Positions 36,233 through 49,137 of a DNA stretch of 64,000 bases are shown piece after piece. The stretch's first letter is position 1. Every line of letters begins with the position of its first letter. A model generated the notes under the pieces. That model made no database searches. It was given only the letters and a program-made list of their open reading frames with translations, and was not told where the DNA came from. Source of the DNA: Nicotiana tabacum. Lineage: Eukaryota; Streptophyta; Magnoliopsida; Solanales; Solanaceae. The stretch is taken from assembly GCF_000715075.1 (NCBI RefSeq), contig NC_134089.1:67004697-67068696 (forward strand), read 5' to 3'. Made by a program: the position numbers and the translations under genes.

Positions 36233-38294
36233 TGTCACGACCCAAACCGATGGGCCGCGACGGGCACCCGGTACCTTACTCAGCCGAGTACCAACGTAAT
36301 GTATCTTTCTTATTACATCATCATATACATATGACATATGGGCCTAATAGGCCACCATGATCCTTTATAAACTCAAAACATAGACCGACAAGGTCGTACA
36401 ATCTTTCACGTACAAGATATATGTCTACAAGCCTCTAAGAATACGTAAATATCATAAAGGTTGGGATAGAGTCCCGCCATACCAAATAATACATGCCTAA
36501 ATTATACTAACCAAACGAGCAACTCCGAAGCAAATGGAGCGCACCAACATCTTCTGCTGAACTGATAGCCTACTTGGAGGGCTCTCGACCTATCTATCGG
36601 GACCTACGGGCATGAAACGCAACATCCCCAGGCAAAAGGGACGTCAGTACGAATAATGTACCGAGTATGTAAGGCACATAAATAAATACATAAGGGACAT
36701 GGAAGACATATAGAGTACATGACTCAACCTGTAAGTCTGAATAACTTTGTAAATCATAAATTACTTTTAGCGTCATGCATATGCGTATGAATGTCATGTC
36801 GTGCATAAGTACATTTTTCATAACATCATCAGCCTCTAAGGGCATCCCATCATATCATATCGGCCACTGTAGGCAAAATCATCATCGTATACCAGCTGAT
36901 CAGGTGGCGGTGCGTATATAACGCCATAACCTTTCCCATATACATATATATAAATACATATATATGCGTATATAACACCGTTTGAATACATACATATATA
37001 CGCGTATATAACGCCGTTTGAATCATATTTTAGTCACTGTGGGCAATGTCATCATCATATACCAACTGATCAGGTGGTGGTGCGTATATAACGCCGTAAC
37101 CTTTTCCCATATCCCATATACATATATTTACATATATATGCGTATATAACGCCATCTGGTCATGGGTCAATGCACATGTATGAAATGCATGAAAAATACG
37201 TAATAATCTCAATATTCCTTCCGGATAAATTTTTTCCAACTGCGTATTATTCTGAGACTCATGAACAGGAAATAATAATATTTTTCATGGGGAATCAAGA
37301 ATATAGACACCCCTAATAACTTTATGAATAGAGTAATTTATGGAAACTGTGTATTTGCTCCTTTCTTCGATATAATTTGGACCATGTCAAAAGAAAGAAG
37401 GGATGACCTTAACATACCTGTTTCTGGAATTATTTGAACGAATATGCTTCTGCGAAATTTATACTATATTTTCTTGAAATTGGAATGAACTTGTTCTACT
37501 TGAACCTTTTTTTTTGAACTAGAGAATGGATTTAAATTGTAAGCTTGATCCAACATTTTTTTAAAGCTTCTGATTCCAACGCTTTTGATCTCAATTCAAG
37601 GAATGAATTGAAACTTGGATAAAGCTTCTGTTTGTTCCTAATGTCTTTGGTCTCTTAGCCAAAGAGAGAATATGTATTTCTTTCTATTGAATTTTGGTTA
37701 CTATGTTTTAAGATAAGACTTAAATTGTAAGTCATATCTTATCATCTTCCTAGTTAGCCATTTGAAAAAGTAGTATACTTAGTCATTTTCCAAATCATGT
37801 AGCTTCTTGCCATGTGGGGTGGGGGTGAGATAATTTATTAATTTTTTTATCCACTTATTAGTTAACTAGGTAATGTCCTGTTATCCGGTAATTAATTAAT
37901 TACCCGCATAATTTAAAATAATTACCACAAATTACTTAAAATTTTATTTATTTTTAAAATACTTCATATATACTTTATATATTATACTACCGTGATCATA
38001 TGGTACCTTGCACGATACTAGTTCATAAATATGGGGTATTAATGCCCGGCCTGAATTGTACCCCCAACATACCAAACTTGGACGAAAATTCATTTTCTTT
38101 GACTTTCTTCTGCTCTCACTTTCACGAATTTTCTCATCACTCATTTGAAATAGTATAATCCTTATAATCTCCAAATAATCTTTCCCTTAGACTGATGTCA
38201 ATTACCTTACGATAACTTCAACGTACAATACTACAGGGTACAACATCGTCGTAATATAACACTGCGGGACGTAATATTGCGGGGCATAATATCA
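36233..38294 (-). repeat. LARD 3' LTR
   Basis: TGTCACGACCC at the left and ...ATATCA at the right (TG/CA ends on the minus strand). A segment of about 170 bp repeats twice inside (starting 36864 and 37034), each with GCGTATATAACGCC and long TA-rich runs. Matches 42770-44841 throughout. Confidence 0.9.
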
Positions 38295-38311
38295 TTCCCC
38301 CCTTTGGAACA
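38295..38311 (-). other. LARD polypurine tract
   Basis: On the minus strand GTTCCAAAGGGGGGAA stands directly before the TGATATTATG start of the LTR. It is preceded by a CGAGGACGAATG phrase often seen before gypsy purine tracts. Confidence 0.8.
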
Positions 38312-41300
38312 TTCGTCCTCGAATGTTGACTGATGCTCTTATCATTTTCGTAACTTATAGCTCTTATGAATTCCTTAATACTCTTCCTGCCATTTAAGCA
38401 GTTGCTCTCTGAATAAATCAAAAGTCTAGGGTATTCCCCCCCTTTAGTCTTTTTTCTCATATCATGACCTGTGGTCGAAATCTTCCTATCTTGCAACTGC
38501 TGTTACCTCCTATCATGCAACCTGTATGACCCTGGCTTTGTAAGTGCACTTATGCGATTCATCTTTCCTTTTTTCCTTTTATCTTTTAGTCAATCTCTAG
38601 GCCTTACTTTGTATATACAAGGCTTAATATGATGCCTCTTTGGGCTTCTATAGGTATGCTGAAGTCCTTTACTCGATACTTTGTTGAATTCACGAATATT
38701 GTTATATCTCATCGCATAGGTCCGTTTAGCCATCCGTATGAATTTACTGCCATAGCTCTTACTTTAATATATCATTGATGAGGACTGCTACCAAATCCTA
38801 TCTTACTCTTGTTGCTTATTCTATATGTATAATTTATGTCCTTTAATGCTTCCTCATTACTGCTCATCTTTAGAATGACGACCTAATCTCATCTCATACT
38901 TTGTGATTTTGTTCATTCATTGTTGATTCACCTTAATATTAATCCATAATATACCATTGATAACTTGAAACTTCTTACGTAATACCTTTGCCACTAGGGC
39001 TTACGTTACATCAAGGAATATTCGAAGTAATTTTCCTGATCCACTTAGCGGCGATACTGTACTTCAATAACCATATTTTATAGCATCCCAAGGTGATTCT
39101 CTTACATGGGTATTTTAATCATGTCCAATTCATAAGATCCATTCCTTTTCTTCGTTGAATCATTACTCAATCGAAGGTCCAAACGTTAACTTTTATCTAT
39201 CACAATTACACCCTCATTCTATTACCAGGGTAGCATTCTAAATGCTATTAGTCTTAGACTCCTTTGAGTTCATTCAGGCTATAGTGAGCTTTGTATAATT
39301 TAGAGAAACCATCTGCTCTTCTTGTTTTCATGGGCTTAATCCCGAGGACTTATCCACTTTCGTTACCTTCACACTCGCCCTTTCTTATCCTTACTCCTGT
39401 CTTCCTAAAACCTTGTCACTCTACCATACTTTATCTTGCAACCTACACATATCCATTTATACTACTTGCAACCTTTCTTCAACTTTTTTGCATCATAGAT
39501 TTCCTTATGTCATTCTGGGATATCAAGTGAAACATCACATCGTCTCTAACTCTTCTTTCACTCTTTAATTAGACCTTTCAGTATCTAGAAACCATTGGCT
39601 GGAAGGTATGCCACTTACGATGTTGCTATCATTCCTGGATACTGAATTCCTACGCTTCTAGCCCCTTCTCTGCAGTATGGACTATTCATAACCTTCTGTA
39701 TTTGAGTATTTTGTACGTTGTTCACCTTTTCCTTACTTACCTTAAAATATCGCCTCACATTCTTCTATCTCTTTCATAACCTCCCTTCCACATAGGTATA
39801 ACTTATCTCAACAACCTGAAGCTCTATTATAATACTTGCACCTTTGGTGCATACACAATCTGATGGGAGTTTCATACTGACTTCTTATGAGGCTGGTACT
39901 CTTCAGTTGGCTTCATCATAGAACCGTTATAAAATATGGATACTCTACTATCTCTCTTATACTTCTGCTATTTACGAGTGATCCTGAGGTCTATGATTCT
40001 CTTGGTCCACTCCTGTTTTACTTGGTCGATGTAACTCTTTAGTTTTCTCTTCTTTCTAATCAGTTTTTATGTATGCTTAAGTTAGCTTCCAATTTGCGGC
40101 TCCTGGTATTAGTTATTACTTTAGCCTTTCATAGGCACTATGGAATATCCCTGGCGCAATCTTCTAATAATTCAATCCTTTGTCTATGCCATGGGCTCAA
40201 TTCTTTCTTTTAAATTGTCTCGGAGTCTTCTATGGTTGTATGATTATCAACAAATATGTTTCCTGGATAATGCTCCAAATTCTTGAGTGCGTCCATAACG
40301 TACTAACTCTAGGTCATTGATCAAATATTTCTTTCGTTCCGTCTTAGCTTTCTTTCAATCGTAAGCTATTACATTTCTTGGTCTTTCTGCCCCTTGTTGC
40401 GTCCATACTTAGCTTATCTTAGTGCCCACACTTTCCAGAGTATTCATACAACTCATATGATCTCAAATATTACCTTTAATTCTTACTTCCCGTTCATTAG
40501 CCACGGTAGATGCCACTTTCCTTTGGAATGCTTACAATGTTGTTGCGAGATTGTTGTTACACGACCATTTCCTCTTTAGGTCATTGTTCTTAGATTGAAG
40601 CCTTATTGCTTATCTCCTCAGGTAATCTTTCGTTGTAGTACTTAAGGAGAACCCTTGACACTCGTAAAGCTGTGAGCTTATTACGGACCTTTTTGATGTC
40701 CTTACTTGCCTATAATCATCCGTTGTTGCTTACTTCCCTGCCCTTGTGCCTGTATGGTTACTTCTGAACTGATATTTTAACTACCTTCCTAGTGGAACTT
40801 TCTTTTATCCCCATAATACAGTACCTTTACTACCCCGACTCATGTTTGAATATATCTCAAGTATTATAATGATATTCTTTGAGGCTGAATTCTCCATGTT
40901 GGGTTCTACTACATTTATCTTACATGATCTAATGACTCGTGTGTAACTTCCTATTTAGCCATAACTGGGATTTTCCTGACCAACTACTAACTACTCATTG
41001 GTCCATTCTCATATCAATATTCCTCATAATCTTTCTTGAGTTATTTCCTTTGTCTTAACTTACGTCTCGCACTGGCTCCTTATTTATTAATAATAGCTCA
41101 GACAGAAACCTTTACTTCCTTTACCATTCCATAGTCACTAACACCACTTAATTCTGACTTAATGTCACATCACTCCATATTCCCCCTTTAGGGGTGTACT
41201 AAAAGCTGAAGCCACAAGGATCTACCTATAGATGTTTTACCTCTTCATCTTTGGTGTTGTTTCTCAACATCAATGATCCTTGCTCGCCTCGCGACAATCC

Positions 41301-42753
41301 TCCTGTACCAAGGATGACAAATTCCCTTAATCGCGAGAGTGACACCTAGCGTAACTAGAACATACAGTCTCTTAAGCTTAACTTTGCTCACATTGCTTGC
41401 TCTAGGGAAGCGTCTCCCTGAATGACCATTCTCTGAATTTATCATGAATCTCCTTCTGTGGTCCGTCCTATTATTGCCAGAACATGATCTGAAATTCTCA
41501 AGATGCTGACTATTATCAAATCACTCAGTTCCTAATTCATATTTAGTTTATCTTGTTCACCAGTCCATATTAATTTCTATTACTCTAGTGTCCAAATTTT
41601 CCTCTGGGTAATCGCGTTAGAGTTGCGAACTTATTTCTCGAAATGGGGATATGATCTTATGGCCTATATTCTTTTATTGTCTTAAGGCCCATCACCTTTC
41701 GTCTCTTCCTTCATTTGACAATAGGCTCTGTAATACTCTACCGTTTTCATCAATGTATCACACCTTATTCATAATGCTCCCTTATTTCTCTTCGCATTAC
41801 TCTGCTAATATTTCTTCATATCCCTTTTCTTGTGAAAACTTCAATACGACATTCTTTCGCTTTTAGCTTTCCTTTGCTCCATACAGTGGCTTTTCAAGTT
41901 GCTTAACACCCTCCCTTTACTAGGGACACAAGCCACACTAAGGTAATATTTATCCTTTCAAGGCTTATAGTGCATGTCTTTGTAGTACTCATATCTGGCT
42001 GCACTATTTTAGAGTGTACCATCTGGGTGTCTCACAAGGAGATCTACTAGCACACTTGCAATATCCTTCGGAAATATCAACTAACACAAACAATCCATTC
42101 ACCATTTTGGTTTACTCTAACCCCAGACAGGTCCTGATGTTCCGTCCTTTTCTTAAACTATACCTGTTAGCCCCCATAGGGCATAACTAAGATGGGTATG
42201 GCCAATTGTACATACCTCTGTCACTATTGAATATAACTAAAAAAGCTTGTGTCTCTCTGCCTTAATTATAAATGCTGTTAACCTTCATTAACTGGCCGCC
42301 TCGTACCCTTCTTCATCTTGCTTCTTTTGCTTATTGAAACTTGTACTTATCTTCTTAATCTCTCATTGTCCTTCACCATAAAGATGGATAGGCATTCTTG
42401 CCTTAAGGCTTCTTATCCGGAAGCTTACACCTTTCAGTATACCCATGATATGCTAAAGACCTCATATTTACTTATCACAGGCATCATAAAAAAAATCCAA
42501 TTCCTTTGACTCAGCTCTTCCACAACTATCTCTTATCGATCATCTTTCTGAACGTAGGCATCGTCTTCTTACGAAAAAAATAGAAGCCCGGGACTTGAAT
42601 TTTTATAAGTGAGCTCTACCACACGATTTAGAGTAAGAAAAAAGAGTGACAGTCGTAAATGCCCTGTAGCCTCCTGCTTATAAGTGTGGTGCACGACACA
42701 CCCATAAACAAGACTCTACTAGACACGGCTTGTAGACTCCCTAGGGCAGAACT
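38312..42753 (-). other. LARD internal region, no coding sequence
   Basis: 4.4 kb without any frame longer than about 80 codons and without recognisable gag or pol motifs on either strand. The part near 42540-42750 resembles the untranslated leader of Tekay-type elements (CATAAACAAGACTC and neighbouring phrases). A 126-bp stretch at 40020-40145 is repeated in inverted orientation at 44842-44966. Confidence 0.8.
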
Positions 42754-42765
42754 GCTCTGATACCA
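42754..42765 (-). other. LARD primer binding site
   Basis: The minus strand reads TGGTATCAGAGC, the standard complement of the 3' end of initiator methionine tRNA, 4 bases from the LTR end at 42770. Confidence 0.93.
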
Positions 42766-42769
42766 CTTT

Positions 42770-44841
42770 TGTCACGACCCAAACCGATGGGCCGCGACAG
42801 GCACCCGGTACCTTACTCAGCCGAGTACCAACGTAACGTATCTTTCTTATTACATCATCATATACACATGACATATGGGCCTAATAGGCCACCATGATCC
42901 TTTATAAACTCAAAACATAGACCGACAAGGTCGTACAATCTTTCATGTACAAGACATATGTCTACTAGCCTCTAAGAATACGTAAATATCATAAAGGTTG
43001 GGATAGAGTCCCGCCATACCAAATAATACATGTCTAAATCATACTAACCAAACGAGCAACTCCGAAGCAAATGGAGCGCACCAACATCTTCTGCTGAACT
43101 GATAGACTACTTGGAGGGCTCTCGACCTGTCTATCGGGACCTGCGGGCATGAAATGCAATATCCCCAGGAAAAAGGGACGTCGGTACGAATAATGTACCG
43201 AGTATGTAAGGCACATAAATAAATACATAAGGGACATGGAAGACATATAGAGTATATGACTCAACCTGTAAGTCTGAATAACTTTGTAAATCATAAATTA
43301 CTTTTAGCGTCATGCATATGCGTATGAATGTCATGTCGTGCATAAGTACATTTTTCATAACATCATCAGCCTCTAAGGGCATCCCATCATATCATATCGG
43401 CCACTGTAGGCAAAATCATCATCGTATACCAGCTGATCAGGTGGTGGTGCGTATATAACGCAATAACCTTTCCCATATCCCATATACATATATATAAATA
43501 CATATATATGCGTATATAATGCCATTTGAATACATACATATATACGCATATATAACGCCGTTTGAATCATATTTTAGCCACTGTGGGCAATGTCATCATC
43601 ATATACCAAATGATCAGGTGGTGGTGCGTATATAACGCCGTAACCTTTTTCCATATCCCATATACATATATTTACATATATATGCGTATATAATGCCATC
43701 TGGGTCAATACACATGTATGAAATGCATGAAAAATACGTAATAATCTCAATATTCCTTCCGGATAAATTTTTTCCAACTGTGTATTATTCTGAGACCCAT
43801 GAACAGGAAATAATAATATTTTCATGGGGAATCAAGAATATAGACACCCCTAATAACTCTATGAATAGAGTAATTTATAGAAACTGTGTATTTGCTTCTT
43901 TCTTCGATATAATTTGGACCATGTCAAAAGAAAGAAGGGATGACCTTAACATGCCTGTTTCTGGAATTATTTGAACGAATATGCTTCTGCGAAATTTATA
44001 CTAGATTTTCTTGAAATTGGAATGAACTTGTTCTGCTTGAACCTTTTTTTTTTGAACTAGAGAATGGATTTAAATTGTAAGCTTGATCCAACATTTTTTT
44101 AAAGCTTCTATTTCCAACGCTTTTGATCTCAATTCAAGGAATGAATTGAAACTTGGATAAAGCTTCTGTTTGTTCCTAATGTCTTTGGCCTCTTAGCCAA
44201 AGACAGAATATGTATTTCTTTCTATTGAATTTTGGTTACTATGTTTTAAGATAAGACTTAAATTATAAGTCATATCTTATTATCTTCCTAGTTAGCCATT
44301 TGGAAAAGTAGTATACTTAGTCATTTTCCAAATCATGTAGCTTCTTGCCATGTGGGGTGGGGGTGGGATGATTTATTAATTTTTTTTATCCACTTATTAG
44401 TTAACTGAGTAATGTCCTGTTATCCGGTAATTAATTAATTACCCGCATAATTTAAAATAATTACCACAAATTACTTAAAATTTTATTTATTTTTAAAATA
44501 CTTCATATATACTTTATATATTATACTACCGTGGTCATATGGTACCTTGCACGATACTAGTTCATAAATATGGGGTATTAACGCCCGACCCGAATTGTAC
44601 CCCCAACATGCTAAACTTGGACGAAAATTCATTTTCTTTGACTTTCTTCTGCTCTCACTTTCACGAATTTTCTCATCAGTCATTTGAAATAGTATAATCC
44701 TTATAATCTCCAAATAATCTTTCCCTTAGACTGATGTTAATTACCTTACGACAACTTCAACTTACAATACTACAGGGTGCAACATCGTCGTAATATAACA
44801 CTGCGGGACGTAATATCGACGTAATATTGCGGGGCGTAACA
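42770..44841 (-). repeat. LARD 5' LTR
   Basis: Partner of 36233-38294. Its outer end reads GTAACA (+) where the partner reads ATATCA, and it has an extra CGACGTAATAT phrase near 44816, so the two LTR termini differ slightly. Confidence 0.9.
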
Positions 44842-44966
44842 TTCCATAACGCCCATGAAAGGCTAAGGTAATAACTAATACCATAAGCCACTGATCGGAA
44901 GAAAACTTAAGGCTACATAAAGGCTGATCAGAAGGAAGAGGAAACTAAAGAATTACATCACCCAAG
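44842..44966 (+). repeat. Inverted fragment of LARD internal sequence at LTR junction
   Basis: The reverse complement of this stretch aligns without gaps to 40020-40145 inside the LARD, with roughly 15 mismatches (about 88% identity). It abuts the LARD LTR at one end and element C protease sequence at the other. Element E continues its protease sequence at the equivalent point, so this piece is foreign to C. Confidence 0.85.
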
Positions 44967-46748
44967 TAGCATGACACAGATAACCAGTCCATGCCAAGAA
45001 TCACCTCAAAGTTCACCATGTCAAACAACAAGAGATCAACCATAGTATCATATCTATTAATAGTAACCACACAAAATCGATAAGTTCAATCCACCATAAT
45101 AGAATGTCTAATAGGCATAGACACAAAAATAAGAATATCAAAAGAATCTACATACCCAAATATGATGCAAAATAAGATGACACATATGAATATGTAGAAC
45201 CCGAATTGAACAATACTGAATTATCTCTATGACATACTGAAATAACACATGGGTTAACTGCATCAGAGGCAACCTCTGCCTCTACGGTAACCTCAAACTA
45301 CCTAACCTCCAGCTCTAGTTGGTTGGGCAAGTGGTGTAGCAATTGGGGCAGGAACTATCGCCTGAGCACCCTGCTATGGTGCATCACTCTTCCCTCTTGG
45401 ATAATTCATCCTAAGGTGTCCCATATCTCCACACTCAAAACATCCCCACCTCTGTCGAGACTGCTAAACATGTGGCTGACCCCGAGAACTAGATACCCAC
45501 TGAACTGGCTCTGCCTTGGAGGTGCACTGTTAGATCTATAGGCTGAAGGTGCATTATATCGCAATTGTCCAGAACGAGTACCATGGAAACCATGACTGAT
45601 TGGGGTGCTGCAGGATATTTGAAGTGCTGACCAAACTTGTCTGGAATAATGTCCTCTAACATAATGTCCATTGCCTCTAGATAAGGCACCACCGAATCCT
45701 CCAATATACAAGGCTTCTTAGCCACGTGCTCCTCTCGGCCTTGCATACAGATACACTTCAACATTATGAAAATCTTTACTGCCTGATGAAAAGTGGTATC
45801 TGTCTCAGCCTCACGTGCTATCCCAATCATGATACTAAAATGAAGACCCTCAATGAACCTCCACACCTTCTCTTTTTCGATGGGAATTAGAAATCTTCAT
45901 AGCATGATAACTCTGTGAACCTTATATCATACTTAATAACTAACATTCTACCCTGAACCAAATGCTCAAACTAGCTATGGAGCTCATCTCTCCTAGTAGG
46001 TGGGATAAACTTCTCCAAGAAGAAATGTGAAACCTGAGTCCATGAGCGAGGAAGTGGCCATGCTAGCCTACCCTACTAGTTAGTCTGCCACCACCTCTTA
46101 GATGGCCCTCTCAGATGAAAAGTAGTGAAATCAACTTATTGGAATCCACAAGTTCCAAATTACACAGAATCTCATGACATCTATCCAAGAAATCCTAGGC
46201 ATCCTCTGAAGGACAAAGTATGGGGGTTGCAACTTCTGAAACCTATCCATCTCTTCTGCTCATCCAAAGGCATAGATGGCCTAAATTACTCAAGTCGTGC
46301 TGAAATGATTGGCTCAAATACACTAGTTGGAAGAACTCCTCGAGACTGATATCCATGGACCTCTGCTCTAGGGTGTAGGTACCGGGAGAATGGACTCCCC
46401 CCCAACCTGAGAAGTAGTTGGTGCCATATGAAGTATACCCTTCAGAGCTATGCTATCAATAAAGCCAACCATATGGACCAAGGCATCCTGAAGTATTGGG
46501 GTAATAATAAACCCCTATGGGACCTGAGCTCGTCCTACCGGCTCATTTTGAATAGGAATCTACTCGCCATCTGGAGCCATCTGTAGCTCAGCTAGTTCAG
46601 CTCTAGCACGAAAATGAGTAGTTGTAGGTGCTGTTGTACGTGCTCTAGTCTGGGCTCAAATCCTACCTTTACCCCATCCTCTACCTCTAGTAGCAGCCAC
46701 AACCTGGGGCTCCAGCTCTTTCTCGGCTGACATACGTGTCCTTACCAT
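44967..46748 (-). pseudogene. Element C gag and start of protease, broken
   Basis: The gag ATG is at 46748 on the minus strand (MVRTRMSAEKELE), right after TTCTCTCACAG, the same context as gag of element E. The frame 45866-45489 holds the capsid end (EGLHFSIMIGIAREAE) and a G/R-rich stretch. A zinc knuckle (CFECGDMGHLRMN) lies near 45430-45395, its last Cys replaced by Tyr. Protease ends with FEVILGMDWLS near 45010-44975, then the sequence is cut by the LARD fragment. Several stops and frameshifts. Confidence 0.8.
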
Positions 46749-46948
46749 CTGTGAGAGAATAATATGGTAATGATTCAAACTTTAGGATAAATTAAAATCA
46801 CATGATAGATAATGAAAGAATGTGAAGTTTCCTAAATGTCCCATAGCTTCTCGAAGATAAGTATAGACATCTCCATACCGATCCGCAAGACTCTACTAGA
46901 CATGTTTATGACTCGTGAGACCTATGAAACCTAGGCTTGATGCCAAGA
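46749..46948 (-). other. Element C leader and degraded primer site
   Basis: The minus strand reads TTGGCATCAAGCC beside the LTR end near 46940, a decayed form of TGGTATCAGAGCC. The rest is untranslated leader. Confidence 0.65.
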
Positions 46949-47863
46949 TATCACGAACCAAAATCATACCAATAATCGTGATGTCACCTAACACACCATA
47001 TATTCAAACTAATCACACAACTAATGAGTAAACAACATAAATGAAGTATTATATCAAGTCTAAATGAGATTTCTAGCACAAATAAGGCTAAGACCAACAC
47101 TATACGCAAAAATAGTACTACAACCCCCAGAAACTGGTGTTAATGAGAACATGAGCTCTAAGATTGTTAGAATATAGTAATCCGAAATAAATACAATACA
47201 GTCTGAAGTAAACAACAATCTTAAAACATGGAAGGAAGGTCACTTTGAGGTTGGCAGATGAGCAGGCTGCACTACCTCGAGTCTCCTTAGCACAATGACG
47301 ATCTACTCCTCAAATTTGCTAGTGCCAATACCTGGATCTACATAAAAATATGAAAAAGTATACTATGAGTACAACTGACCCAATATACATAGTAAGTATC
47401 AAGACTAACCTCTGCGAAGTAGTGGCGAGATTGGTCAACTGATACTTACTATTATAATATGATCCATTAATAAATATAACACAAGAATCTAATAGAAACA
47501 TCGTATAATAATATTAGATATAATTAACGAAGATAATAGCTTATTTTCAGATAAGGAATGATCAAAAGCTAATACGGGCAAAACACGTCAACATATAAAG
47601 ATGATATACGTCACAAAAGCATTATTATAAATTCCAAGTACATGAGTCTATAATATCTATGTATGAATAAGACTGCCATCAACCGGCCTTCCCCAAGTGT
47701 CTAACAAACTTACGCAAACAGGGCCCAAGATATAATGGGTGATCACCTGGCTTCAAAAGAGTTGATCTAAATCCATGTACTACAAGAACAATTCACGTGC
47801 TAATAATAATATCACTCACACAGATAACTCACGTGCTAGAATACTCATCTTGCATGGAGAACT
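46949..47863 (-). repeat. Element C 5' LTR, partial
   Basis: 46949-47340 aligns with 30995-31385 (about 80-85% by eye). Beyond the CTGGATCT phrase the two LTRs stop matching, although 47360-47700 still looks like a gypsy LTR (CCTCTGCGAAGTAGTGG, GATTGGTCAACTGATACTT). It is cut at 47864 by the LTR of element D. Confidence 0.65.
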
Positions 47864-48633
47864 TGTTTGACCCAAAATTTAGATCTAGGTTTAAACAATC
47901 AGATTTTCTAATAGAATTGAGTTAATTTTAGCCAATATTAATATTCAAAGATCGTTTAACTGATTTTGTAATGAAATGTCACAAATACTATTCGAGTAGT
48001 AATAAATAGAAACAATAAAATAATATGTAATGGCCCAAAAATAGAGAGGATAACATTAAATAGCAATAAATGATAATGAATATCATTTATGTAAATAAAT
48101 GCGAGTGAGTCACTCAAAAAGGGTGAGATTCTTTGATATTCCCTCCGACAAAGATGGATGATGATAAGCATTAGAATGTTCAGATCTTCCTTGGATCGTG
48201 AGAGAAAAGATAGGCACAGATCTAAAGAAAAGGTATTTTTTGTATGTCAATGATAAAGAAAGAATCTTCAAAGAATGTCAATATGTTGTTTTTTACAATG
48301 AGTATCCAATCCCCTCTACAATTTTTTCTCTTTCTATTTATAAGGGCGTATGGTCCACAAAAACCCTAATAGTACATATGGGAGGAATATTCCCGGGAAT
48401 ATTCTCTATAAGGTCTTATCTCTAAAACAAGCCGTTACTACCCTGCTAAAGGGAGTGCTCCTCCTCGTCCTTCTGTTGAGTTAACTTGACCTCGTCTTTG
48501 TCCTTTTTCGGGTCACTTCGACCTTGCCTTCGTCCTTTATTAAAAACAAATCGATGACGTGTGGCAGCCTTCGAAGGCTCTCTTAATGTTGACTTGGCCC
48601 ACATATGATTATGATATTTTTTTAGCCCATACA
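47864..48633 (-). repeat. Element D 3' LTR (about 770 bp)
   Basis: On the minus strand it starts TGTATGGGC after the purine-rich AATAGCGGGACTAAC and ends TGGGTCAAACA. Boundaries are inferred from TG/CA ends and the purine tract, since the partner LTR is outside. A minus-strand TATAAATAG (about 48335-48343) gives a plausible promoter. GATGACGTGTGGC near 48553-48565 contains an ACGT core of the bZIP-site type, which would lie in U3. Confidence 0.62.
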
Positions 48634-49137
48634 GTTAGTCCCGCTATTTATTGAGGTCGTCCTTGTGAGCAAGTTCAATGAGCAGATAATAGCGTTTAGG
48701 GTCGTCTTCGTAGCTGAGTTCAATGAACAGATAATAGCGATCATGATCGTTGTGATGAACATGCGACGTGGGTCTTTGTGAACCGCATATTTCAAACCCC
48801 TAAATTTCTTGGTTGATTTGTTGGAACTATCCGGTCCAAGAAAAGAAGTGACATCATGATGTACTGTGTCATGATGATGTCGATTCCCGACGCATTGCAT
48901 CAATTTGTGTGTGACCCTTGATTGGATCTACCATTTCGATTCTAGTGCCAATTATGATGAACAGTTTCAGATTCAATGCCTTAATCTCTATAAATAGGGA
49001 TTGTTTCTTCATTAATCAAACTTTTCTTCCTTCATACCATCCTTTTTCTTCATAAATTTTGTTTTTTTCTTGAATCTCTTTGCCTTCTGAGCCTTAACTT
49101 TCTTTCATATTCTCTTCTTCTTGTAAACTTCATAACT
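48634..49137 (+). promoter_or_regulatory. Promoter and leader of the element D accessory gene
   Basis: A consensus TATA box CTATAAATAGGG lies at 48988-48999, 140 bp before the ATG. Upstream is a 45-bp unit repeated twice (48652-48745, with GTTCAATGA(A/G)CAGATAATAGCG) and an imperfect inverted repeat of GACATCATGA at about 48849-48882. The leader 49020-49137 is a TTCTTC-rich untranslated stretch, usual in plant genes. Confidence 0.65.

Larger units (their letters stand above)
36233..44841 (-). mobile_element. LARD-like non-coding LTR retrotransposon inserted in element C
   Basis: Two direct repeats of about 2.06 kb (36233-38294 and 42770-44841) flank 4.5 kb with no coding potential on either strand. 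A primer site for initiator Met tRNA (TGGTATCAGAGC on the minus strand) abuts the right repeat and a purine tract abuts the left one, so the element is on the minus strand. LTRs differ by about 6 bases in the first ~205, so it is young. Its RT and integrase must come from another element, probably a Tekay/Del relative, given LTR end and primer-site similarity. The flanks (CCTAC and TTCCA) show no target duplication. Confidence 0.88.
30995..47863 (-). mobile_element. Element C: old Tekay/Del-like Ty3/gypsy element, split by a LARD
   Basis: On the minus strand the order is 5' LTR (46949 upward), degraded primer site, gag (from 46748), protease, then after interruption RT, RNase H, integrase with chromodomain-like C-terminus, purine tract and 3' LTR (33217-30995). 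The LTR U5 parts are clearly related but differ at roughly 15-20% of positions by eye, so this insertion is old. All frames are broken. Element D appears to be inserted in the 5' LTR, so the rest of that LTR should lie beyond the window. Confidence 0.85.

Noticed and set aside
38295..42769. Many frames of 60-90 codons inside the LARD
   Set aside because: None has retroviral or host motifs, they overlap on both strands, and their lengths are as expected by chance for this composition.
48849..48882. Inverted GACATCATGA repeat as a transposon end
   Set aside because: No target duplication and no partner end; kept only as a possible promoter element.
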